A stretch of 64,000 bases of DNA, taken from Phytophthora colocasiae (Eukaryota; Oomycota; Peronosporomycetes; Peronosporales; Peronosporaceae). Positions within the stretch are counted from its first letter, which is position 1. Each line of letters starts with the position of its first letter. The notes beneath the pieces were generated by a model. That model searched no databases and had not been told where the DNA came from. It worked only from the letters and a program-made list of their open reading frames with translations. The stretch lies in the NCBI GenBank assembly GCA_018806915.1, contig JAGKQI010000099.1:930001-994000 (forward strand), given 5' to 3'. This document shows positions 51,599-60,700 of the stretch, piece after piece. Both the position numbers and the translations under genes were made by a program.

Positions 51599-52029
51599 AG
51601 ATGTGGGACGAGGTTATGTCCCGTGCGACAATAATGGATCTGTGGAAGAAAACCGCTTTATATATTAACCTTCACCTGTACTGCAAAGGGGCCCAAGAGA
51701 TCAGAAGTGTTCCTCGGAAAAGTGCACAAACTCCGAGAGACAACAACACTCAGTCTGATCACCGGACTTTCCCCGACGATGAGTGCCTAAAGGTTGGCAG
51801 AAAGTCTCTCAGAAGAATGTATCTCTGAGAGACCTCATCCCGTTGCCGTCCTGTGTGATGATGATGGTTCAAGGAATACAGTTATACCCACAAGATACCA
51901 AGTATCGCGCACCGGACGTAGCGCACCCCGCGCATATCCCGATTGGACTTCGTGCGTTGTAGCATACGTGCTCCGCACCCTAAAAACACTCATGGATTTC
52001 TGGTATCACGCATGGAAACTCTGATATCA

Positions 52030-52325
52030 CACCATGAAGTCTGACATACATGAGTCCGACGTACATGAAGTCCGACGTACATGAAGTCCGACGTACATGA
52101 GTCTGACGTACATGATTCTGGTGAACAAGTCTGATGTGTCCGGCTTATTCAAGCAATATTCCAGACATTTACCAGTTTCCGATGAACAGACTCCGACGTA
52201 CAAGACTCCGATGAACAGACCCAAGTGTCACGACTCTGGTATTTATGACTCTGATGTACATGATTCCGGAGTACATGGTTCCGATGAACATGTCTCCGAC
52301 GCACATGATTCCAGACCCTGATGAA
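52030..52325. repeat. Degenerate minisatellite of (T/C)C(T/C)GACGTACATGA units
   Basis: TCCGACGTACATGAAG-type units of 15-20 bp follow one another at 52048-52115. Looser copies (TCTGGTGAACA, TCCGATGAACAGAC, TCTGATGTACATGA, CCGACGCACATGA) continue to 52325. The same core appears dispersed through the rest of element 3. Confidence 0.85.
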
Positions 52326-52894
52326 CAGGATACCAGACTCTGACACTCTGAAGTCCACCCCATACTGAAACCAAGTGTACCCAACACGATCTCACGCAAT
52401 CAAGTGAAACGCAACCTGCTCATCCCTGTAATGACATCATTAAGTGTCGACTCGACAAGATCTGCAGCATCGACTACCATAGTGAGCCCAAGTGAAAGTT
52501 CCTGAGTTATACTGAGACCAAGTGTATATGAGAATATGGAAGACAGAAGACAGAGAGATACGAGATAGATAACCAGAGTTCAATTTGATCGGTACCCCCG
52601 AGTTAAATTTGCGTTACAACCCCAAGGTCGATTCGTCGGTTCTTCGGAAGTGTAAGGCCACGACAAAGCTTTGAGTCGTGTGATCTCTCACCTATCAAGC
52701 CCCTTTAGGTGGAGATCAGCGTAACGCAGAGACCTGAGAGGACCCACCTATTCCATTTCCTAGTTGGGTCGTTTGTTTTGTCTCTAGCGGTAGCCCATTT
52801 CATATTGTACGTTTGGACAGGTTTTGGGAGCTAGACAGTCGCTCTCAAGACGCTCGGTAGACTGTTATATAACTGATAGTGTATTGGTTTATTT

Positions 52895-52913
52895 CCCTCT
52901 ATATATTAGAGGG
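52895..52913 (+). promoter_or_regulatory. TATA-like sequence within a hairpin, element 3 LTR
   Basis: CCCTCTATATATTAGAGGG: a TATATA core framed by the inverted repeat CCCTCTA/TAGAGGG. A plausible LTR promoter about 580 bp upstream of gag; unproven. Confidence 0.4.
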
Positions 52914-53405
52914 TGGTGCGCGAAAGTTACGGGAATACCAGACAGACCAGGTGTCTGGTGAACATTTCCCTAGTTGACCTGGAGAACTAGCCCACTGCTC
53001 AAGGGCCAGGAAAGAATAAGAGCAGCTACATATTTGTATATCGGAACTCTATATTGCGGTTATCTCGGAAGTCTAATTACTGGACTTCCCATTGTATTAA
53101 TTTCTCTTTTGCTTTCAGAAATCTCTGGTGTACACAAGTGTTCACCGGAAAACGTTCGACTCTCAAGCGCTCCTGTGAGGACCAGAAGGATATCCGACGG
53201 TCTACGCAAGGAACCCTCACTCTCATCAACACTCTCACGACCCCGGCGAGGGTCTCATTACCAAGACAACGAACCTACGAGGACAGCACAAGGTAACACA
53301 CGCCCACCTTGCTGTGCGACTCTGGTATCACTACCGGTAGTCACACTTCCAGGTTCACTGTACGCCCCTGCACCGCGGTAAAAGTTGCACCGACTTCGCG
53401 ACAAC

Positions 53406-53423
53406 TGGTGCGCGTGCCCGGAT
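53406..53423 (+). other. Candidate primer-binding site of element 3
   Basis: TGGTGCGCGTGCCCGGAT follows CGCGACA-AC. Its complement (ATCCGGGCACGCGCACCA) looks like the T-arm and acceptor 3' side of a tRNA ending in CCA, which supports the LTR boundary. Confidence 0.6.
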
Positions 53424-53494
53424 CTTGGTATCGTGATATCACCGGATCTAAGAGAGTTTGAGAAGAGGGTTTCTGTCAAGCGTCTATATTCAAG

Positions 53495-56400
53495 ATGGCT
53501 TCACATGGAACTACGAGAGGAGGACGTCGGGGACGCGGTGGTCGCAGTATGGCGACACGTCAGTCGAAGCGTCTTCAAGGTCTTCCGCCTGACGAACAAC
53601 TCGATTTGGATGCTGTTCAGAAGGCGGCACGCGAGAAGAGGAAGGCTGCACGTGAAAAGGAAGCAGTCGAGGAGGTGAACGTCCCGGAACCGGCGGTCGA
53701 AGACCAGCCTGCTGCGGAGCCTGAAGCCGATGTGTCTGGCGAACAAGGTTCTGAGGAAGGCCCGTCCGAAGCTGAAGCTTCTGGTGACGAGGTGGCCACT
53801 GCCCGTGAGGGTGGTGATGAGGCGTCTGAGGGAGGCGCCGACGTGGTTGAGTCCCCGGAGGTCATTGACTTGTGTTCTGAGTCGACGGCTTCTGGGAAGT
53901 CCGTGGGGGAAGTGAAGACAGAACCCGGACTGGTTGATGAACGTGTCTCGAAGACTCCAGAGTCCGAAGACACTCCGATGTCTGACGACATGCCGATGAA
54001 GTCCGAAGATTCTCTGAAGACACCGTCTGATGAGTCTGGGAGGGCCGATTCGCTGGATGGAGAACGTGCCCTGAAGTACGTACGCCGTGAGTTCCGCCGC
54101 TGGAGGGACATGGACGCTGGAAGAATTGTTCCGCCGAACGTCGAATACGTCTGGCGAACAGCGAAGCCTGACGCAAATGTCTTTCAGAAGGCTGCGGCAG
54201 CGACGGGCGACTACATCAAGTGGCGGTGTTCTTCAGTATTTCCGGAAGACATGTGGATATCGGAGTTCTGCTTGAGGCGCCATAGTTTTGGCCGAATCCA
54301 AGACTTGTCATACGTCGAGATCTCGATGAATACTCTGACGGCACCCGAATGCGTTGCTGTGCTTCAGACGATGCTGTATGAAGCGGGATTTGAGTTCCAG
54401 AACCTGCTACCGAGGTGGTCTCAGACCCAAGCGTCTGCTATCTTCGAACCTCAAGTGCGCAGTGTGGCGACGGAGCTTCAGAGCCGACTTGCTGAAGAAC
54501 TGGTTGAGTGGGCCACTGTGACCGCCAGGTCACAGGTCAATCGACTCCCAGAAGATGCAAAAGCAGGCAACGAAGCACGTCAAGGCGAAGCTGATGGTAT
54601 ATTACGCGATGAGAAGGCTGACCTACAAGGACGACAGCTGATTATGAGACTCCGGGTGACCGGACTCAGAGTCACACATAGTTCCGACGGGTCCAGCAGT
54701 GGAGAACCGCCGCAGTCCAAGCGCCTACAGCATGGTCCGCCGCGCCCGCAAGTCTCGTCGACACCATCTGCACTGTCGACGCCGTCGCTGAGTTCGCTGC
54801 CAGTATACGAGAGTCACTCTGATAGCACTCGTTTGGAGTCTGGTGTACCAATGTCTGAAGATCGAGGTAGCTCTCTGACGACTGATGCGCCTGTGCCAAG
54901 TGTCATTGGGACCTCGCGTACGTCTGACGACCACTCGTCGGGACTCCAGACCTCTCGTGGAAGCTCCACAGACTCATCGCTGATGTCCATGAGTCGAGGG
55001 GCGTCTGCACATATGCCGTTGTCTGTAGGAGGTCTGGCGATGATCGCCCAAGGTGCTGAAGCCGGAGGGATGCTCGCCGGAGAGTCTATGGGAATCCACG
55101 TGACACGAACACTGATGCCGGTGAAGTCGGAGCCTGAAGACTTCGAGATGTTGGAAGAGAAGCCGGAGTTTCCAGAAGTGAAGTCCGAGAGACAGTTGTC
55201 TACCAGAAATTCTGTAAGAGATTCTGTTCACCGGACGCCAGAAGCTCCATCATCGTCCGTCTCGAGTCGTGGGAGAAGCCACCAGAGCAGGCACCAGAGT
55301 CTGAAGAGCGAGGATCACCAGAAAGTGTCTTCCAGACGCCTGAGTTCCGTTGCGTCAAGCCACACACGAGGTTCCCAGAGATCAGGCCCAGCGCAGATCG
55401 AACTGAACGCTAAATGGCAGCAGCAGGAATGGCAGCGTCGAATGGAACAGGAGCAGAAGGAATTTCTGGCCAGAGAACGTCTGGAATCCATGGAGCGTGA
55501 ACGTCGACGCGAACAACGAGAACTTGATACGCGCCAGCAGATCCAGACACTTACCGACCGACTACTCGAGTCTGAGAGCGCCAGACTGGAAGCCCAGAGA
55601 CGCGCGGATGACTTGGAAAAACGTCGGAGTCAAGCGTCAGAGTCCAAGCTCAAATATCATTCGAAATCGTCTGAGAGACAGGTGTCCGACGAACAAGTTT
55701 CTGGTGAACAGTTTTCCGACGTACAGCGTCTGGAGACCGAGTTTGCAGATCGCTGGAAACAACGGGAAGCCGAGGCCGAAGCCGAACGTGCGCGTTGGGC
55801 AGACGAGCTGAAACGTGACTGGATTTCGCAAATGGAGACCTTACGACAGCGGGTGCACGACGTGGAATCGGAGCGCGACAGGGAGCGAGAAAGTTCCCAG
55901 AACATGCAGCGTTTCCAGGCCGCAGAATTGAGGAACCTTCGTGCAACATTGTCCCAAGTTCAAGGGGTCGCCCACCCTGAAGTAGCAACTTCAAGTCGAA
56001 TCTCCGGTGAACATGACCCTAAACCGGCAACCGGACTTCTGGTGAACAGTCGGGATACGGGAGATTGCACACCTGGGGTTAGGGGATCAGAAGGAGTCGC
56101 CAGTAGGAGTAGGGTTACACCCATTAAAACGACGGAGGCCTTCCATACGCCTCTTCCCCTACGGAGAACGACCGACACCAAGCGCGCGAAGGCTGGAAGG
56201 CATGGCGCGGCCACCGCGGCCGCTACGACGACCCAGACGGCTCAAGCGGCTCCCCTGACCGAGGTCAAGACCGAAGGAAGACGCCCAGCGACTCCCAGGC
56301 GCGAAGGACACCGGAAACCAAGCGAACGACGCTCTGAAGATGGTCGGGACGCTCCTCGAAGGCCTGGAAGACGCAGGAATGACCCAGACCCGGGTGGAAG

Positions 56401-57709
56401 CTCAAGTGACTCAAGCTCGGACTCAAGTGATTCGTCTTCTGATGACTTGGATCCTCCGGAGGTTGTAAACCTGACTTCTGCGTCCCAGGGACAAGCTGGA
56501 GCGACCTTGCTGACTATGAGGCCCTTCATAAACTCAAGTATCATCGGAGAATTTGATCCCCGAGCGGCATTACGGGAGCGTGTTCACTGGTGGGAGCGCT
56601 TCGTGAACATGGCATCTCAGGGAGCGTGGACGAACAAGACCCGCATACAGGAACTCAAGCTGAAGCTCCCGGTGTCTGCCAGAGATTGGTTCAACCAGCT
56701 TCCGAAGAGCGTTTCCCGTGACTGGAAGGAATTATCGTCGGAGTTTCGCAGGCGCTATTGCAAGGCCCGGTCATCATACTCCGAGAGATATTTCACGATG
56801 GAAATGAAGAGTTCCGAGACTCCGTTGGACTTCTTCTATCGCCTGAACTCGGCTGCCGGAAAAGCTGAGGTGGACTTCAGAAAATCCTCCAGACGTCTGG
56901 AGAAACACGTTCTGAGGTACATCACCAAGCTGAAGGACGAGCGTCTGAAGATCGCGTTACAAGGCCGGAAGTTCAGGAGCATCTCGGACTTGGAATACGC
57001 TCTGCAACAGGACGAAGATGTCTGGCGAACGGCTGATCAAGAAACTACGACCACCAGACATCGGGATTTCCGAGCGGACAATCTCCCACGTGGACAGTTT
57101 AAGCCGAAGCGCATGGGGAAGACTTACGTCGCTCGAGAAGCAGACCCGGATGCCTCTGACGATGCCGATGCGGATACCAGAACTCAAGAGAAGGATACCA
57201 GAGCTTCGTCGTCAGAACACGATCGCGAGATGTCTGGTGTACAATCTTCGTCTGGTGTACAATCTGCTTCTCAGGCGCTTGGTGGTGCTGACTGGACTCA
57301 GACTCTGACAAACGAAGTCTACCGAGTCATGGATAACATGGGATGGCGACCGCCGCCCCAGTCTCCCCGAGGATCGTCAGGTCAAGACTTCCAGCAGACA
57401 CGGCGCGATAACCCTGACTACTGGAACAAGTTCTGCGAGAAGTGTCGTCGCTCAGGCCATTCAGAAGAAAACTGCTGGAGAGACATTGTCTGTGACAGAT
57501 GTCAGGAGAAAGGTCACCCGAGCAGGATGTGCCGAGTACCGCCGTGTGAGGTTTGCGGAAAGGTGCACTCTGGGAGACCATGCGAAGACATCAAGACTCT
57601 GGAATCCCTCAAGAAACTAGCCCGTCAAGGTACACTGAAGGACCTGCCGGATCACCTACTGGAGAGACTCCTGGGTGACGAGGCTGACTCTGGGAAACAG
57701 TTAAACTAG
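53495..57709 (+). CDS. gag: Gag of element 3, unusually long (1,404 aa)
   Basis: ATG at 53495, after an 11-base AT-rich approach. The first 190 residues are acidic and Ser/Pro-rich. A folded-looking segment follows (LKYVRREFRRWRDMD to LYEAGFEFQNLLPRW). A long Ser-rich stretch leads to an Arg/Glu/Gln coiled coil (RLESMERERRREQRELDTRQ). The capsid-type region starts near residue 1005 (MRPFINSSIIGEFDPRAALR, FRRRYCKARSSYSERYF). Three Cys/His clusters (CEKCRRSGHSEENC, CDRCQEKGHPSRMC, CEVCGKVHSGRPC) close it. Usual Ty3 gags have 300-500 residues; the extra 900 N-terminal residues have no recognised domain. The stop is at 57707 in a -1 frameshift context. Confidence 0.88.
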   Translation: MASHGTTRGGRRGRGGRSMATRQSKRLQGLPPDEQLDLDAVQKAAREKRKAAREKEAVEEVNVPEPAVEDQPAAEPEADVSGEQGSEEGPSEAEASGDEVATAREGGDEASEGGADVVESPEVIDLCSESTASGKSVGEVKTEPGLVDERVSKTPESEDTPMSDDMPMKSEDSLKTPSDESGRADSLDGERALKYVRREFRRWRDMDAGRIVPPNVEYVWRTAKPDANVFQKAAAATGDYIKWRCSSVFPEDMWISEFCLRRHSFGRIQDLSYVEISMNTLTAPECVAVLQTMLYEAGFEFQNLLPRWSQTQASAIFEPQVRSVATELQSRLAEELVEWATVTARSQVNRLPEDAKAGNEARQGEADGILRDEKADLQGRQLIMRLRVTGLRVTHSSDGSSSGEPPQSKRLQHGPPRPQVSSTPSALSTPSLSSLPVYESHSDSTRLESGVPMSEDRGSSLTTDAPVPSVIGTSRTSDDHSSGLQTSRGSSTDSSLMSMSRGASAHMPLSVGGLAMIAQGAEAGGMLAGESMGIHVTRTLMPVKSEPEDFEMLEEKPEFPEVKSERQLSTRNSVRDSVHRTPEAPSSSVSSRGRSHQSRHQSLKSEDHQKVSSRRLSSVASSHTRGSQRSGPAQIELNAKWQQQEWQRRMEQEQKEFLARERLESMERERRREQRELDTRQQIQTLTDRLLESESARLEAQRRADDLEKRRSQASESKLKYHSKSSERQVSDEQVSGEQFSDVQRLETEFADRWKQREAEAEAERARWADELKRDWISQMETLRQRVHDVESERDRERESSQNMQRFQAAELRNLRATLSQVQGVAHPEVATSSRISGEHDPKPATGLLVNSRDTGDCTPGVRGSEGVASRSRVTPIKTTEAFHTPLPLRRTTDTKRAKAGRHGAATAAATTTQTAQAAPLTEVKTEGRRPATPRREGHRKPSERRSEDGRDAPRRPGRRRNDPDPGGSSSDSSSDSSDSSSDDLDPPEVVNLTSASQGQAGATLLTMRPFINSSIIGEFDPRAALRERVHWWERFVNMASQGAWTNKTRIQELKLKLPVSARDWFNQLPKSVSRDWKELSSEFRRRYCKARSSYSERYFTMEMKSSETPLDFFYRLNSAAGKAEVDFRKSSRRLEKHVLRYITKLKDERLKIALQGRKFRSISDLEYALQQDEDVWRTADQETTTTRHRDFRADNLPRGQFKPKRMGKTYVAREADPDASDDADADTRTQEKDTRASSSEHDREMSGVQSSSGVQSASQALGGADWTQTLTNEVYRVMDNMGWRPPPQSPRGSSGQDFQQTRRDNPDYWNKFCEKCRRSGHSEENCWRDIVCDRCQEKGHPSRMCRVPPCEVCGKVHSGRPCEDIKTLESLKKLARQGTLKDLPDHLLERLLGDEADSGKQLN

Positions 57710-57745
57710 CAAGCCCGTCGGATGGGGATCCGAAACGCGCCGGGC
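57700..57745 (+). promoter_or_regulatory. -1 ribosomal frameshift signal, gag-pol of element 3
   Basis: G_TTA_AAC (57700-57706) is in gag phase, directly before the gag TAG. After a spacer of six (TAGCAA) comes a hairpin: GCCCG-TCGGAT (57713-57723), loop GGGG, ATCCGA (57728-57733), a 7-nt bulge, CGGGC (57741-57745). A -1 slip enters the pol frame, which opens at 57688. GUUAAAC is a known arterivirus slippery heptamer. Confidence 0.72.
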
Positions 57746-60700
57746 AAGGCACACCCCCAGAGTTATGTGTTCTAGTGTACGTAGGACCGGAGCTGAAAAC
57801 AACCCAACCTAAAAATCAACATTGCATGACCGCTTTAGCTCAAGAATCAGCCATGCCTTCAGAAATTCCGCGTCTGAGAGACAGTTCATCGGACTTTCCG
57901 AGAGACTGTTCACCGGACTTTCCGAGAGACAATGAACCGCCTCCGGACGACACAATCCAGTTTCGTCTGAAAGACGTGGCATGTTATGGCTGGTGGGAGG
58001 ATCACTACCCTGATCCTGCAAAGCGTGATGTGGTTATGGTGCATGGCGCTGTCAATGATCATCGGACCAAGATTCTCCTGGACACCGGTGCGACTATCAA
58101 CATCCTGAGTTACGACTTTGCGCGTAAGCTCGGACTCAGGCTCAAGTCACACAAACAAACAAGGGTGTCTGGGATGGGAGGAGTTCCGACGTACATTGGT
58201 GCCAGTGCTGGGATCAAGCTGACTCTCGGACCGAGAGTGGTTTACATTGTTGATGTCTGGGTTGCGAATATCGGCGAAGGTATAAACGTGCTATTGGGAA
58301 TGGGATTCATGTTCGCCGCTGGTCTGAGGATCAGCGTTCGTGAGGGACTGGTATCTATGCCAGACGAAGTCGTGGTGATGATGTGCAGCTGGGAGCCCGG
58401 TGATCATATCGGCAGGAACAGGTCCATCAGACCAAGTGAAGCTGTACTTCTGAGACCCGGTGAAGAATTTGTTGTTCGCATTGATTATGGTCCGACGAAC
58501 CCACAACGAGAAGTCGTGTGGGCGGGACGTGGAGACCGTTGGGTGACTCAACTGATCTATGCAGCCCGGTCATGGCCTGTAGCGGTGCGCGTGGTGAACA
58601 TCTCAGACAAGAATACTTGGGTGAACAAATTTTCTGACGTTGCAAGGATTGTGGAGTATGGATTTTTCCCACGACATGGTCGCTTTGTACGGCCAGGCTC
58701 TGCAGCCTACCGCGACTGGGAAGTTTTGATTCTGGAGAACACCCCGTCACCAGAAACGAAGAGACGCCTGAAGGCCGAAGCCGACTTGGAGGATCTGATA
58801 CCTCAACCTCCGTGTGTGGATCACCCGGTATACCCGTGGCCAACTAAGATCTTACAACGTCCAAGGCTGGTTAATGCTCGAGTACAGTTTGTGAGGCCTA
58901 CTTCGGTCCCACGAACAAAACGAGTTCGTTTCGCTTTGGATGCGGCTACGCAGACAGATGATTGGGTGGATGCCGGAGAAGAGGAGACCCGAGATACCGC
59001 TGTGGACACCAGGGATCTGGGATTGTCATCAGAGCAAACGACTCCGAAAGACTCCGGAGACACGTCTGGAATTCCGAGTAACATGGTCGAGGATGAAGTC
59101 ACCCTGAGTGTTTCTGGTGAACTGTTCATGGGAAATGAGGATCTGACAGACTGTTCATGGGACATCCCAATCCAGTGCATGCCAGGCACCCCTGTGGAAA
59201 AGCTCCGAGCCGAGTACGAGCGGTGCATGCGAGTCACGAATGAGGAATTGGATCTGGAACCCGGTGTCTACATACGGGAAGGAACAGAGCTACTCTCTCA
59301 ATTACGTGACCAACTGGTTATGCTGCCTGAATTGGAAGATCTGACTCCCGAATGCGATATCGACAAGGCTGACGTCGGAGTACCCGGGAAAACAACGCCG
59401 GAAATGGAGAAGAAACTCAGGGACATTCTGAAGTATCATCGGAAAATCTTTCTGGGAGACGGCAATGCCGCACCTGCCCCGGCAAGGGGCGTGGTCTGTG
59501 ACTTGGACGTGGGAGACGCTAAACCTGTTGCCCAACGTCCGAGGTCCGTTGCCCCTCACCTGATGATCAAGGTGTACGAACTTCTGAAGAAACTTCTGGA
59601 GACCGGACTTATTGAGTACTCGACTTCGCCTTGGGCATCACCAATAGTGATTGTCCTTAAGAAGAATGGTGTGGATATACGCATGTGCATTGATTATCGC
59701 GTGGTGAATGGTTTTATCCAGTTGTCGCGTTATCCGTTGCCCCTGATAGACGATCTGTTGATTGGTTTTGAGGCAGCACTGTGGTTTATGAGTCTGGATA
59801 TGGCGAGTGGTTTTTGGGCTATTCGAATGACGGAGCGTGCGAGGCTGATCTCAGCGTTCATCTGCCCATTTGGACACTTTCAGTGGGTAAGAATGCCCTT
59901 CGGTCTGAAGAACGCCCCCCTGGTGTACCAGGCTATGCTGGATAACTGCCTGTGGGGGTTCGTGCGATTGTCACCTGAAGAAGAAGCTGAGGTTGACTCC
60001 GATGTGCTGGAATTCCTGAAGTTAGAACCCCAGAACTCTGACGTACATGGTCGGATGTCTGGTGAACAACTTCAGAACTCTGATGAACACATGCCAGAGG
60101 TTCCGGTGCTCACCGACCAAATGACTGTCTTTCAGAGGAACATCCCAGTCCCGTCCTTCGTGGGACCGGTACTCGGTCGAAGTTCCTACATTGACGACAT
60201 TGCTCATGGGGCGCCCACCTGGAATCAACTTTGTGAAGACTTGAACGCCTTGCTTTTCAGACTCAGATACTGGAACATTTCTGTGAGCTTGCCCAAGAGC
60301 GAGTTCGGGAAGCTGACGATTCCTTATCTGTCGCACGAGATCAGTGCTGAAGGACTGAGAGCCACGCCGAAGATCGTCAAGGGAGTGGAAGAATTGCCGT
60401 TTCCGTCGACACTCAAGGGAGTACAGAGTTTCATGGGAAGTCTGAATTATTACAACAAGTTTATTGAAGACTTACCGGTGATCGCTGCTGTGCTCTACGA
60501 GTTGTCTGATGAACAGATTCGCGCTGGTCGAGATTTGGCTCGAGCTAAGGAAGCCTTTGAGATTCTGAAACGCAAGATTGTCTCGACACCGCTCCTCAGA
60601 CACCCAGATCGCACCAGACCTTTCGTTATTATACCTCATGCGAACCCGTGGGCTGCTTCAGCCGTCTTGGGACAGGAGTACGATGGAGTGATACACCCCG

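Larger units (their letters stand above)
44272..51601 (+). mobile_element. Ty3/gypsy chromodomain retrotransposon, element 2, lacking a 3' LTR
   Basis: 5' LTR, PBS, gag, a -1 frameshift signal, pol with protease, RT, RNase H and integrase, then a chromodomain in a shifted frame, and an antisense ORF over the 3' end. No second TGTAACGGGG LTR and no continuation of element B were found, so the right end is truncated. The right boundary is set where element 3 seems to begin and is uncertain. Confidence 0.85.
51602..53403 (+). repeat. Putative 5' LTR of element 3 (about 1.8 kb)
   Basis: It starts TGTGGGACGAGG right after the end of the 87-bp duplication and ends CTTCGCGACA two bases before a PBS-like TGGTGCGCG. 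The 3' LTR is outside the window, so both ends are provisional. It has no gene. It contains the minisatellite-like block 52030-52325 and a TATA-like hairpin at 52895. Confidence 0.5.

Noticed and set aside
57692..57698. GGGAAAC as slippery site in element 3
   Set aside because: The heptamer is out of phase with gag (zero-frame codons are GGG AAA), unlike the in-phase GTTAAAC eight bases downstream.
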